Shown here in pieces: positions 34,921 to 43,115 of a stretch of 64,000 nt of DNA. Within the stretch, counting starts at the first letter, position 1; the number at the start of each line of letters is the position of its first letter. This DNA comes from DATAGF01 sp963813355 (GTDB lineage: Bacteria; Actinomycetota; Thermoleophilia; Miltoncostaeales; Miltoncostaeaceae), in contig CAWEYS010000012.1 in NCBI GenBank assembly GCA_963813355.1, positions 27,933 to 91,932 on the forward strand. The letters are read 5' to 3'. Made by a program: the position numbers and the translations under genes. Below the pieces are notes generated by a model. That model saw nothing but the letters and a program-made list of their open reading frames with translations. It was not told where the DNA came from and searched no databases.

Positions 34921-36722
34921 GCGTCGCCGTCCGCGGGCGCGAAGGGGGCGGTGGCGCCCGAGACCCGGTTGCCGGGCCGGTCCCAGGGCTCGAAGGCGTT
35001 CCGCACGTCAGCGATGACCGGCCGCAGGATCGGGAGGTGCTCGGCGATGACCTTCTGCATGGTCCTCTCCTCGATCCAGCGCATGCCCTGCCGCGAGTAG
35101 TGGCGGGGCCCGTAGAGGTCGGTGAAGGCGGGATCCGACTTCAGGCGCCGCGAGGCCATCAGCACGAAGATGCGGAAGGCGGTCTCGCAGAACCCGAAGC
35201 CCTCCGGGAGCGGCTCGGCGTAGAGGCCCACCATGAGGTCAACGCGGTCAACGTCGCCGCCGTAGACGTCCGCCAGGAGCGCCGCCGCCGCGGCGTCGCC
35301 GCCGGTGAGCTCCTCGAAGCTCGCCGCCGGCGGCAGGCGGAGCATGCGGCGGAAGGCGTTGTAGCGCGGCACGCCGCGCTCGCGGTCGCGCAGGAGGTCG
35401 ACGGTCGCCAGGTCGATGCGGGGCTCGTCGCCGAGGGCGACGTCGGCCGCGCCGCGGGGCAGGTTCCGCAGCGTGTCGGGGAAGTTGTGCAGCCGGATCA
35501 GCCCCGCCCGGCCCACGCCGAACGACGCCACCAGGTCGCACGCCCGGAACTGGCCCGCCACGACCTGCGCGGCCGGGCCCAGGAGCTCGGCGAGGCTGCG
35601 GTCGGCGAGCCTCGCCCCGTCCTGCGCGCTGACGATGCGCAGCTCGTCGGGGATCAGCGGGTGCATGCGGTAGACGGCGACGAACTCCTCCGTCAGCGCG
35701 TAGGGCACCCCGTGGTCGTCGTGCCGCGAGCCGGGGATGCCGATCAGGAAGTCCCGGCGCGTCAGGCGGCGCAGCAGGCGCGAGCCCCGCGGCCCCAGCA
35801 GCCCGTACCAGTTGCCGCGCATCGCGGCGCGGATGGTGGGGTGGGGGAGCACCGCGGGGGTCCACTCGACGGTGTGGATCTTGGCCATCACCGCGGAGTT
35901 GACGCGCCGGGCCACGGCGTAGAGCTGGTCGTCGGTGAGGTGCGGATAGGCGGCGGCCAGCCGCGCGCAGATGGCGTTGTGCTCCCTGGCGAAGAGCCAG
36001 TGGAGCAGCCACAGGCCGGTCCACCAGTTGTTGGTGACGCCGCTCCGGGGGTCGCCCGTGACGGGGTCGGGCGGGAGGCCGCCGTCCTCGGTCAGCAGGA
36101 GCCGCCCCCCCGCGAACTCGCGCAGCGACCGGGCGTGCTCCTCCGTGGTCCCGTAGATCTGGCTCCCGTCCCACCAGTGCGTGTCGCTGTTGTCGTAGAC
36201 CGGCGGCCCCCCCGGTGTCGGCGGGACCGCGCTCGGCCGCGACCGGGCAACGACCATGTCGCCGTCCTCGGCGAGGGGCCAGTCGTCGTCCGGCGCGAGC
36301 GGGAGCCTGATCTTGCGCGACGGCTCCAGATCCTTGTCGTGGATGACCCAGTCGTGGACCTGGAACTGGAGCCACGCGGCGGCCAGCAGGTTCAGGAAGG
36401 GCACGGCGGCGAACGCGCCGTCGCGGGCGAGCAGCCGCTCGCTGACCACGCGGGGGCTGGGGTCGAGGAGCGGCCCGTCCTCCGCCTCGGCCCGGGCGTC
36501 CCAGAGGGGCTGGTTGCGCCCGAAGGGGAAGCCCGCGGTCCCCGTCCTCCAACCGGGGCCGCGCCGCGGCGCCGGGTCGTAGAGGTTGTGGAAGCGCAGC
36601 CGGATGCGGATCCCGATCAGGCACAGCATGCCGAGTGGTCGCGGCAGCCGGTGCCACGGCGCGATGCGCTGCAGCGCATCGCCGAGCCCCACCGCGAGCC
36701 GCTGCCCCCACGTCAGCCTCAT
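34917..36722 (-). CDS. Haem peroxidase family protein (alpha-dioxygenase-like)
   Basis: The 601-aa protein belongs to the animal-type haem peroxidase/cyclooxygenase superfamily. The distal His is in FQVHDWVIHD, followed by DTHWWDGSQIYG, the helix LFAREHNAICARLAAAYPHL and the proximal His region EEFVAVYRMHPLIP. Y-R-M-H and H-W-W-D-G-S are typical of fatty-acid alpha-dioxygenases, which oxygenate the alpha carbon of fatty acids. The N-terminus has a hydrophobic segment (LGMLCLIGIRIRL) and may sit on the membrane. GGAGG precedes the ATG. It is co-translated with the MBL protein. Confidence 0.87.
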   Translation of the reverse strand: MRLTWGQRLAVGLGDALQRIAPWHRLPRPLGMLCLIGIRIRLRFHNLYDPAPRRGPGWRTGTAGFPFGRNQPLWDARAEAEDGPLLDPSPRVVSERLLARDGAFAAVPFLNLLAAAWLQFQVHDWVIHDKDLEPSRKIRLPLAPDDDWPLAEDGDMVVARSRPSAVPPTPGGPPVYDNSDTHWWDGSQIYGTTEEHARSLREFAGGRLLLTEDGGLPPDPVTGDPRSGVTNNWWTGLWLLHWLFAREHNAICARLAAAYPHLTDDQLYAVARRVNSAVMAKIHTVEWTPAVLPHPTIRAAMRGNWYGLLGPRGSRLLRRLTRRDFLIGIPGSRHDDHGVPYALTEEFVAVYRMHPLIPDELRIVSAQDGARLADRSLAELLGPAAQVVAGQFRACDLVASFGVGRAGLIRLHNFPDTLRNLPRGAADVALGDEPRIDLATVDLLRDRERGVPRYNAFRRMLRLPPAASFEELTGGDAAAAALLADVYGGDVDRVDLMVGLYAEPLPEGFGFCETAFRIFVLMASRRLKSDPAFTDLYGPRHYSRQGMRWIEERTMQKVIAEHLPILRPVIADVRNAFEPWDRPGNRVSGATAPFAPADGDA

Positions 36723-36859
36723 CGTCCTCCATCCCGCGGGTCGAGGGGCATCGTAGCCACGGACGCACCTCAGCAGGCGCCTCTCTCATTCCTCCGTCAC
36801 GGGGTGCTGACAGCGGGGCCGCCGCGGTCGCTCGGGGGTCGCCCGTTCGGGGTCGCGTG

Positions 36860-36890
36860 CCAATTGGCCACGTCCGCGTGTGCCAATTGG
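36860..36890. repeat. CCAATTGG palindrome array, copy C (two units, 23-bp period)
   Basis: CCAATTGG starts at 36860 and 36883, again exactly 23 bp apart, in the 386-bp divergent gap between the peroxidase and SDR genes. The variant tandem array at 36981-37061 follows about 90 bp later. Beyond these arrays and the SDR -10 box the gap shows nothing else recognisable. Confidence 0.9.
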
Positions 36891-36980
36891 CCACCCCGCT
36901 CCGGCACGGGCCCTGCGGACCCGTCGAGGCCGGCTCGCTCGCGCCTGCCTGGGGGCGCGGCGGCCGGCCTCGGCCTCGGC

Positions 36981-37061
36981 GGCCAAGTGGCCAAGCGGGC
37001 AACGGCCAAGTGGCCAAGCGGGCAACGGCCAAGTGGCCAAGCGGGCAACGGCCAAGTGGCC
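36981..37061. repeat. Perfect 23-bp tandem repeat with CCAAGTGG core (four cores)
   Basis: GGCCAAGTGGCC begins at 36981, 37004, 37027 and 37050. The 23-bp unit (core plus AAGCGGGCAAC) is identical through three complete copies. It keeps the 23-bp period of the CCAATTGG arrays but the core is CCAAGTGG, no longer a perfect palindrome. Identity of the units suggests recent amplification. Confidence 0.95.
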
Positions 37062-37108
37062 ACTCCCGGCGCCCGGGGCGCGCGCGCGAGTCCCGGTAAC
37101 GTGCCGTC

Positions 37109-37858
37109 ATGGATCTCGGCATCGCGGGGCGGCGGGCGGCGGTGGCGGCGGCGTCAGCGGGCCTCGGGCTCGGTGCGGCGCGGGCGCTGACGGGGGCGGG
37201 GGTGCGCGTGGCGATCTGCGGGCGCGATCGCGACCGCCTCGCCGCGGCGGCCGCCGCGCTCGGCGAGGGGGCCGTGGCGATCCAGGCCGACCTCGCGGAT
37301 GCGGCGCGCGCGGGGGCCTTCGTGGAGGAGGCCGCGGAGGGTTTGGGCGGGCCGGTCGACATCCTCGTGGCCAACGCCGGCGGGCCGCCCCCGGGCACGT
37401 TCGCGACGACCGAGCTCGATGGCTACCGGTCGGCGCTGGAGCTGAACTGCCTCTCGACGATCGCCATGTGCCGCGCCGCCGTCCCGGGGATGCGCGAGCG
37501 CGGCTGGGGCCGGGTCGTCGCGATCACCTCCCTCGGGGCGCGTCAGCCGATGGGGAGCCTCATCGCCTCATCGACCGCCCGCGCCGCGGTCACGGCGTTC
37601 CTCAAGCTCCTCGCCCTCGAGGCGGCCGGCGACGGCGTGACCGTCAACAGCGTGCAGCCCGGGACGCACCTGACGGCGCGGATCGCGGCGCTCGACGGCG
37701 CGGGCGCCGCCGATCGCGTGGCGGCGATCCCGGCCGGGCGGCTGGGCGATCCGGACGACTTCGGGGCGGTGGTCGCCTTCCTCTGCTCCGAGCAGGCCGG
37801 CTTCGTGACCGGCGTGGGCCTGCCGGTCAACGGCGGCTCCAACCGGGGGCTTCAGTAG
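37109..37858 (+). CDS. SDR-family oxidoreductase (atypical active site)
   Basis: The 249-aa protein has a glycine-rich Rossmann motif AAASAGLGLGAARALTG and the NAG motif LVANAGGPPPG. After the catalytic-region Ser (AITSLGARQP) the usual Tyr-x3-Lys is replaced by LIASSTARAAV, a form seen in a known SDR branch with L-x3-S-x3-R. It is annotated 3-oxoacyl reductase-like in many genomes, but the reaction is uncertain. TAACGT (37097-37102) is 6 nt before the ATG, fitting a leaderless mRNA. A tRNA-Gly gene faces it downstream. Confidence 0.88.
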   Translation: MDLGIAGRRAAVAAASAGLGLGAARALTGAGVRVAICGRDRDRLAAAAAALGEGAVAIQADLADAARAGAFVEEAAEGLGGPVDILVANAGGPPPGTFATTELDGYRSALELNCLSTIAMCRAAVPGMRERGWGRVVAITSLGARQPMGSLIASSTARAAVTAFLKLLALEAAGDGVTVNSVQPGTHLTARIAALDGAGAADRVAAIPAGRLGDPDDFGAVVAFLCSEQAGFVTGVGLPVNGGSNRGLQ

Positions 37859-37862
37859 CGAG

Positions 37863-37933
37863 AGCGGGCGAGGGGAGTCGAACCCCCGTCTGTGGCTTGG
37901 AAGGCCATTGCTCTACCGTTGAGCTACGCCCGC
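37863..37933 (-). tRNA. tRNA-Gly (anticodon TCC)
   Basis: The minus strand folds as a tRNA: acceptor GCGGGCG/CGCCCGC, D arm TAGCTCAACGGTAGAGC, anticodon stem TGGCC/GGCCA with loop containing TTCCA (anticodon TCC), and T arm GGGGGTTCGACTCCCC. The discriminator is T, usual for tRNA-Gly. No CCA is encoded. Confidence 0.95.
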
Positions 37934-37964
37934 GCGGGGCCGAATTGTGGCACAGCGCCGGCGG

Positions 37965-38906
37965 TCAGCTCACGATGGCCGCGAGCCGCGAGCCCGCCGG
38001 GGGGCGGAAGTCGGCCGAGGCCGGGACGACCGGGCCGGCGCCCTTGGGGCCGAGCCGGGTCTCGGCGATCGCGTCGGCGGCGCCGTCGGTGCGGCACAGG
38101 ACCCGCTCCACGCCCTTGACCCGCATGGTGACCTGAAGGACCCGGAAGGCCCGCCCCGAGAAGCGCACCAGGAACTGGTAGCCCAGGCCGGGCGGAGCCG
38201 GTACGACCTCGCAGAAGCCCTTGATGACGCCCTCGGGCGGGATCGCGCCCACGGGCTGGCGACCGGAGACGTCGACCTTCGGCAGCCGTCCGAATCGCGT
38301 GGGGAACAGCTCGGGCTGGCTCTTGTCGGCGGCGAGGATCGCGGCCGTGCCGACGACCAGGACGTCGTCGTCCGGGGGCGAGGGCACCCTCACGGTGCGG
38401 GTGACGCGGACGCGGCGGCCCTCGCGGCGCACCGTCCGCGTGACCGTCTTGGTGGTGAACCTCGGCGGCTCGCCGCCGTCGAAGGCGTCGCTGCCGTCGC
38501 CCGGCGCCCAGATGAACACGTCGTCCCCCGGACCGCCGAAGGCGACGTCGGCGTTCGGGAAGGCGCCCGCGTCGCTGCCGCGCTCCAGCCCCCCGACGAT
38601 CACATCGTCGCCGTCGTTGCCGACGAGCAGGTCGGGCCCCAGCCGGCCGACCAGGGCGTCGTCGCCGCTGCCGGCGAGGATCTGGTCGCCCTTGCGCAGG
38701 CTCTGGTCGGCGACGCCCACGAGGCCCGGCGGCTGGATGACCGGATCGGCCGTGCTGTCGCCGTCCGGGCCGATCAGCACCAGCGGGCCCGTCGCGCCCG
38801 AGCGGTCGAGCAGGTTCGCCCCCGCGGGGCCGGCCGCGGCGCACAGGGCGGCGGCGGCGCCGAGCGCGATCGCCGTCCGGTAGGCCCTACGGCTCATCCG
38901 TGCCAT
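37965..38906 (-). CDS. Secreted protein with RTX-like calcium-binding repeats
   Basis: The 313-aa protein has a signal peptide (RTAIALGAAAALCAAAGPAGA). A short series of haemolysin-type nonapeptide-like repeats follows: AGSGDDALVG, GNDGDDVIVGG and FGGPGDDVFIWAPGDGSDAFDGG, which bind Ca2+ in beta-roll form. A basic linker RTVRREGRRVRVTRTVRV and a C-terminal domain of unknown type with two Cys follow. The protein is likely exported and folds with calcium outside. Its role is unknown. Confidence 0.82.
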   Translation of the reverse strand: MARMSRRAYRTAIALGAAAALCAAAGPAGANLLDRSGATGPLVLIGPDGDSTADPVIQPPGLVGVADQSLRKGDQILAGSGDDALVGRLGPDLLVGNDGDDVIVGGLERGSDAGAFPNADVAFGGPGDDVFIWAPGDGSDAFDGGEPPRFTTKTVTRTVRREGRRVRVTRTVRVPSPPDDDVLVVGTAAILAADKSQPELFPTRFGRLPKVDVSGRQPVGAIPPEGVIKGFCEVVPAPPGLGYQFLVRFSGRAFRVLQVTMRVKGVERVLCRTDGAADAIAETRLGPKGAGPVVPASADFRPPAGSRLAAIVS

Positions 38907-38947
38907 CGGGGCGATTCTCTCCGCCCGCCGCCCCGGGCGCCAGCCCC

Positions 38948-39859
38948 TCAGGCCGCCCGTGCGCCCACGCCCTCCTCGTGCAGGCGCCGGGCGCGGGCCA
39001 TGTTCTCCAGGTCGGGGCCGCTGCCGTCCATGCCGGGGACCTCCAGGATCACGGGCAGGCCCTGCAGGTCGGGGTGGCCCAGGAAGCGCCGCAGCCCCTC
39101 CTCGCCGATCTCGCCGTCGCCGAGGTTCTCGTGGCGGTCGCGGTTCGAGGCGAAGCCGACCTTGGAGTCGTTGAGGTGCAGGCAGCGCAGGCGGTCCATG
39201 CCGAGGAGCTCGTCGAACTCGGCGAGCACCCGGCCGATGCCGCCGTCCTCGTGGATCGGGTAGCCGGAGGCGAACAGGTGCTGGGAGTCGAGGCAGAACG
39301 CCAGGCGCTGCGGCACGCCGACGGCGTCGGCCACCGCGCGGAGCTGGGCGAAGGTGCGGCCGATCGTGTCGCCGGCGCCGGCGGTGTTCTCGAGGAAGAC
39401 GGGGCAGTCGCCCTCGGAGGCGTCGAACGCCTCCGCGATCCCCGCGCCGATGCGGGCGATCGACTCGGCCTCCGTGGAGCCCTTGAACGAGCCGACGTGC
39501 AGCACGACGCCGTCCAGCCCGAGCGCGTGCCCGGTCGCCAGGTGCTGCACCAGGCTCTCGACCGACGCGCGGTAGATGTTGCGCATCGCGACGGCCGGCT
39601 TGCCCGGCGGGCCGGTGGGGACCTCGCGGTCGGGGGCGCCGAGGTTGATGAGGTAGAGGCCGTGGCTGACGACCGGGGCGATGCCCGCGTCGGCCGCGCC
39701 CGCGCGGAAGGCGGCGATCTCCTCGTCGGTGTGCCTGATCGGGCGCCAGGTGCGCGGGTTGTGCGTGAAGACCTGGAGGCTCTCGCAGCCGAGGGCGACG
39801 CCCCGGCCGATGGCCTTGCTGATGCCCCCGGATGAGGACACGTGGGCGCCGAATCGCAC
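38948..39859 (-). CDS. nfo: Endonuclease IV (AP endonuclease)
   Basis: The 303-aa protein is a TIM-barrel AP endonuclease: GAHVSSSGG at the N-terminus, QVFTHNPRTW, VLHVGSFKGS, FLENTAGAGDTIG, CLDSQHLFASGYP and HLNDSKVGFASNRDRHENLG supply the three-zinc His/Glu/Asp ligands. It cuts 5' of abasic sites in base-excision repair. GTG 39859 is 6 nt below TAGGAT, which overlaps the -10 box of gltX on the other strand. Confidence 0.95.
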   Translation of the reverse strand: MRFGAHVSSSGGISKAIGRGVALGCESLQVFTHNPRTWRPIRHTDEEIAAFRAGAADAGIAPVVSHGLYLINLGAPDREVPTGPPGKPAVAMRNIYRASVESLVQHLATGHALGLDGVVLHVGSFKGSTEAESIARIGAGIAEAFDASEGDCPVFLENTAGAGDTIGRTFAQLRAVADAVGVPQRLAFCLDSQHLFASGYPIHEDGGIGRVLAEFDELLGMDRLRCLHLNDSKVGFASNRDRHENLGDGEIGEEGLRRFLGHPDLQGLPVILEVPGMDGSGPDLENMARARRLHEEGVGARAA

Positions 39860-39864
39860 GTCGG

Positions 39865-39871
39865 TATCCTA
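39865..39871. promoter_or_regulatory. Shared divergent -10 element of nfo and gltX
   Basis: TATCCTA contains TATCCT for gltX (39865-39870, 7 nt before its ATG) and TAGGAT on the minus strand for nfo (39871-39866, 6 nt before its GTG). Five base pairs serve both -10 hexamers, and both mRNAs appear leaderless. Confidence 0.7.
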
Positions 39872-39877
39872 GGGACG

Positions 39878-41350
39878 ATGGCCAGAGAGCGACCCGAGGT
39901 GACCGGGCCGGCGCGCGTGCGCTTCGCCCCGAGCCCGACCGGCAGCCTGCACGTGGGCGGCGCGCGGACGGCGCTGTTCAACTGGCTGGTCGCCCGCCAC
40001 ACCGGCGGGACGTTCGTGCTGCGGATGGAGGACACCGACCGCGAGCGCTCGACGCCCGAGAGCGAGGGCGAGATCCTCCGCGTCCTGACCTGGCTCGGGC
40101 TCGACTGGGACGAGGGGCCCGAGCGCCAGAGCGAGCGCGGCGCGGTCTACGCCCGCGCGATCGAGCGGCTGCGCGAGGCGGGCGCGGTCTACCCGGCCTA
40201 CGAGAGCGACGAGGAGGTCGAGGCCCAGCGCGCCGCCGCCCGCGCCGACAAGCGCGCGCCCGTGGTGCGCGGCCGCCGCGACCGCAGCCCCGAGGAGCTC
40301 GCCGCGCTGGAGGCCGAGGGGGTCCGGCCGGTCTGGCGCTTCGCCGTGGACGTCGAGGGCCGGACGGTCATCGAGGACTACGTGCGCGGCCCCGTCACCT
40401 TCGAGCACGCCGCGATCGAGGACTTCGTCGTCGCGCGCTCCGACGGCACCCCCACCTACAACCTGGCCGCGGCGGTCGACGACCTCGAGATGGGGATCAC
40501 CCACGTGATCCGCGGGGAGGACCACATCTCGAACACGCCGAAGCAGATGATGGTGATGCGCGCGCTCGGCGGCGCGCCGCCGGGCTACGCGCACGTCCCG
40601 CTCATCCTGGGGCCCGACAAGAAGCGGCTCAGCAAGCGCCACGGGGCCGCGTCGGTCGAGGACCTCGAGGAGGCGGGCTACGTCCCGCGCGCGGTCGTCA
40701 ACGCCCTCGCCCTGCTCGGCTGGAGCCTCGACGACAAGACCACGCTGATGACGGTCGACGAGCTCGTGGCGGGCTTCTCGGTCGGCCGCATCTCCAAGAG
40801 CCCGGCGATCTTCGACCTCCAGCGGCTGACCGTGATCAACGGCCGCCACATGCGCCTGATGTCGGCGGACGAGTTCGAGGAGGCCCTGGTCGACTACCTC
40901 GCCAAGACCGGGTACCTCGCCGCGCGCGGCCCCGGGGCCGAGGAGCTGGCGCGCCGCAGCGCCCCCCTGGTCAAGCGCAAGCTGAGCACCCTGGCCGAGT
41001 ACGACGCGCTGGCCGGCTGGCTCTTCCGTCCGCTCGAGATCGAGCCGGACGCCTGGGAGGTGCTGATCCAGGACGTCAAGCACTCGATCCAGGTCATCGG
41101 CGGCGGCCTGGGCCGGCTCGAGGGCCTGGACGAGTGGGCGCTCGACGCGATCAAGGACGCCCTGCAGGACCAGCTCCACATCATGGGCGAGGCGGCGAGG
41201 GACTTCCTGGAGCCGCAGCGCATCGCGATCACCGGGCAGCGCGTCTCCACCGGGATCTACGAGAGCCTCGCCCTGCTCGGGCGCGAGGAGGCCGTCCGCC
41301 GCTACCGCGAGACGCTCGGCCGGCTGGCCGAGATCTGGGCCGCGGCCTGA
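39878..41350 (+). CDS. gltX: Glutamyl-tRNA synthetase
   Basis: The 490-aa class I synthetase has the HIGH-type motif FAPSPTGSLHVGGARTALFN and the KMSKS-type motif KRLSKRHGA. RMEDTDRERS, YNLAAAVDDLEMGITHVIRG and the C-terminal anticodon-binding helices complete it. It charges tRNA-Glu (and tRNA-Gln in organisms that use the amidotransferase route). The last codons give IYESLALLGREE, as expected for full length. Translation probably starts on a leaderless mRNA. Confidence 0.97.
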   Translation: MARERPEVTGPARVRFAPSPTGSLHVGGARTALFNWLVARHTGGTFVLRMEDTDRERSTPESEGEILRVLTWLGLDWDEGPERQSERGAVYARAIERLREAGAVYPAYESDEEVEAQRAAARADKRAPVVRGRRDRSPEELAALEAEGVRPVWRFAVDVEGRTVIEDYVRGPVTFEHAAIEDFVVARSDGTPTYNLAAAVDDLEMGITHVIRGEDHISNTPKQMMVMRALGGAPPGYAHVPLILGPDKKRLSKRHGAASVEDLEEAGYVPRAVVNALALLGWSLDDKTTLMTVDELVAGFSVGRISKSPAIFDLQRLTVINGRHMRLMSADEFEEALVDYLAKTGYLAARGPGAEELARRSAPLVKRKLSTLAEYDALAGWLFRPLEIEPDAWEVLIQDVKHSIQVIGGGLGRLEGLDEWALDAIKDALQDQLHIMGEAARDFLEPQRIAITGQRVSTGIYESLALLGREEAVRRYRETLGRLAEIWAAA

Positions 41351-41357
41351 GCCCGTG

Positions 41358-41849
41358 ATGCCGTCGGGCCGCACCCAGCGCACCATCCTGCTCACGGGCG
41401 CTGCGGTCCTGGGCGTGTTCGTCCTCATCGCCTTCGGCTTCCGGCGGGCGGGCGTCTCGCAGGGGACCCTGTCGATCGTGGGCGGCGTCCTCGGCTACCT
41501 GTTCCTCGCCGCGGTCGTGGCGATCCTGGTGATCGGGTGGCGCCGCCGCGGCGGGGACGCGGCCGCCGCCGCCGAGCGCTTCGTCGGCCGCCACCCGGCG
41601 GTCGTCGAGTCGGTCGGGCGCCCGCTGGCGGTGGGCCGGCCGGAGGGCGAGGTCCCGTCGGGCCGCGGGGCGGCCCAGGCGAACCTGATGGTCCCGGTGT
41701 CGGGACCGGGCGGAACGGGCACGGTGGACCTCGTCATGGCGCGCCTCGCGCGCCACTGGGAGGTACTCTCGGCCACGCTGCTGGTGGACGGGGACCGGGT
41801 GCGCCTGGCCGAGGGGCCGCGGGAGGCGTTCTCCGAGGACGACGACTAG
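41358..41849 (+). CDS. Coa1-like membrane protein
   Basis: The 163-aa protein has two N-terminal membrane segments (TILLTGAAVLGVFVLIAFGF, YLFLAAVVAILVIGW) and a C-terminal soluble domain: FVGRHPAVVESVGRPLAVG, QANLMVPVSGPGGTGTVDL. The P-x-V-x-x-x-x-G-x-P pattern and beta-hairpin fit the Coa1/cytochrome-oxidase-assembly superfamily. Its role in bacteria is unproven. It sits 5-7 bp after gltX, so it is likely transcribed with it, and directly before the encapsulin operon. Confidence 0.6.
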   Translation: MPSGRTQRTILLTGAAVLGVFVLIAFGFRRAGVSQGTLSIVGGVLGYLFLAAVVAILVIGWRRRGGDAAAAAERFVGRHPAVVESVGRPLAVGRPEGEVPSGRGAAQANLMVPVSGPGGTGTVDLVMARLARHWEVLSATLLVDGDRVRLAEGPREAFSEDDD

Positions 41850-41869
41850 GCGCGAGGGGGACGAAGGCA

Positions 41870-42247
41870 ATGGCGGATTCGAGCATGGGCCTGCACGAGG
41901 CCAAGGAGGACCTGGCGCCGGCGACGATGGACCGCCACCGGGGCATCGTCTCGCTGATGGAGGAGCTCGAGGCGATGGACTGGTACCAGCAGCGCATCGA
42001 CGCGGCCGGCGATCCGGACCTGACGGCCGTCCTCGCGCACAACCGCGACGAGGAGACCGAGCACGCCGCGATGAGCCTCGAGTGGCTGCGCCGCCAGGAC
42101 CCCGTGCTCGACGAGCACCTGCGCGAGTACCTCTTCACCGAGGGCTCGATCGTCGCTCTCGAGGCGGAGATCGAGGGCGGCGAGGGCGGGGGAGGGGCCC
42201 CCGGCGACGGGAGCCTCGGGATCGGCAGCCTGCGGGGTGAGCGGTGA
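41870..42247 (+). CDS. Encapsulated ferritin-like protein with cargo-loading tail
   Basis: The 125-aa protein matches the EncFtn family: SLMEELEAMDWYQQRIDAAG, then LAHNRDEETEHAAMSLEWLRR with the ferroxidase Glu/Glu/His set, and DEHLREYLFTE. After a Gly-rich linker (about residues 103-113) the tail DGSLGIGSLRG is a typical targeting peptide that docks in an encapsulin shell. The open decamer oxidises Fe2+ inside the compartment. Its stop overlaps the shell gene start (GTGA), so cargo and shell are coupled. Confidence 0.93.
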   Translation: MADSSMGLHEAKEDLAPATMDRHRGIVSLMEELEAMDWYQQRIDAAGDPDLTAVLAHNRDEETEHAAMSLEWLRRQDPVLDEHLREYLFTEGSIVALEAEIEGGEGGGGAPGDGSLGIGSLRGER

Positions 42248-43088
42248 ACCACCTCCATCGCGAGCTCGCGCCCATCGACGAGGCGGCCTGGGACGAGATC
42301 GAGGCCGAGGCCCGCCGCTCGCTGCGCCACTTCCTACCGCCCGCAAGGTGGTCGACTTCTCCGGCCCGCACGGCTGGGACCACTCGGCGCTCGGCCTCGG
42401 CCGGGTGGCCGCCGCGGCCGACGGCCCCGCCGACGGCGTCGACAGCAGCATCCGCCTGGTGCAGCCGCTCGCCGAGCTGCGCACGCCCTTCACCCTGGAG
42501 CGCGAGGAGATCGACGCCGTCGAGCGGGGGGCGCCCGACGCCGACATGGACCCGGTCGTCGACGCCGCCCGCCGGGCGGCCCTGGCCGAGGACCGCCTCG
42601 TCTTCCGCGGCTTCGCGGCCGCCGGCGTGCGCGGGATCGTCGAGACCACTCCGCACGACCCGGTCACGATCGACACCGACTACAGCCGCTACCCGAACTA
42701 CGTGGCCGTCGCCGTGGAGACGCTCAAGCGCGCCGGGGTCGCCGGGCCCTACGCCATCGCGCTGGGTCCGCGCTGCTACACGGGGGTCATCGAGACCACC
42801 GAGCACGGCGGCTACCCGGTGCTCGAGCACCTGCGCCTGATCGTCGAGGGGCCCGTGCTCTGGGCGCCGGCCGTGGACGGGGCCGTCGTCCTCAGCCTGC
42901 GCGGCGAGGACTTCGAGCTCGTGGTCGGCCAGGACCTGGCGATCGGCTACCTCGACCACGACGCCGAGCGCGTCCGGCTCTACCTCGAGGAGAGCATCAC
43001 CTTCCGCGCGCCCTCTCCCGAGGCCGCCGTCGCGCTGGCCTACGCCGACGACAAGCGGCCGGCCGCCCGGCGGAAGCGCCGCGCCTGA
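42244..43088 (+). CDS. Family 1 encapsulin shell protein (apparent frameshift)
   Basis: From GTG 42244 the protein starts NHLHRELAPIDEAAWDEIEA, the hallmark encapsulin N-terminal helix that binds cargo peptides. It then shifts frame at about 42336-42342, where ARKVVDFSGPHGWDHSALGLG begins. The remainder (TPFTLEREEIDAVERGAPD, GPRCYTGVIETTEHGGYPV, GQDLAIGYLDHDAERVRLYL) is the HK97-type shell protein. One missing base after CTACC would restore the frame. The shell would store iron with the upstream EncFtn. The break may be a sequencing error, since all domains remain intact. Confidence 0.88.
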
Positions 43089-43115
43089 CGGCGGCAGCCG
43101 CTAGCATGCCCTGAA

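Noticed and set aside
36860..37061. CRISPR array
   Set aside because: The repeated core is only 8-12 bp, the period is 23 bp, one array has identical 'spacers' and no cas genes are present.
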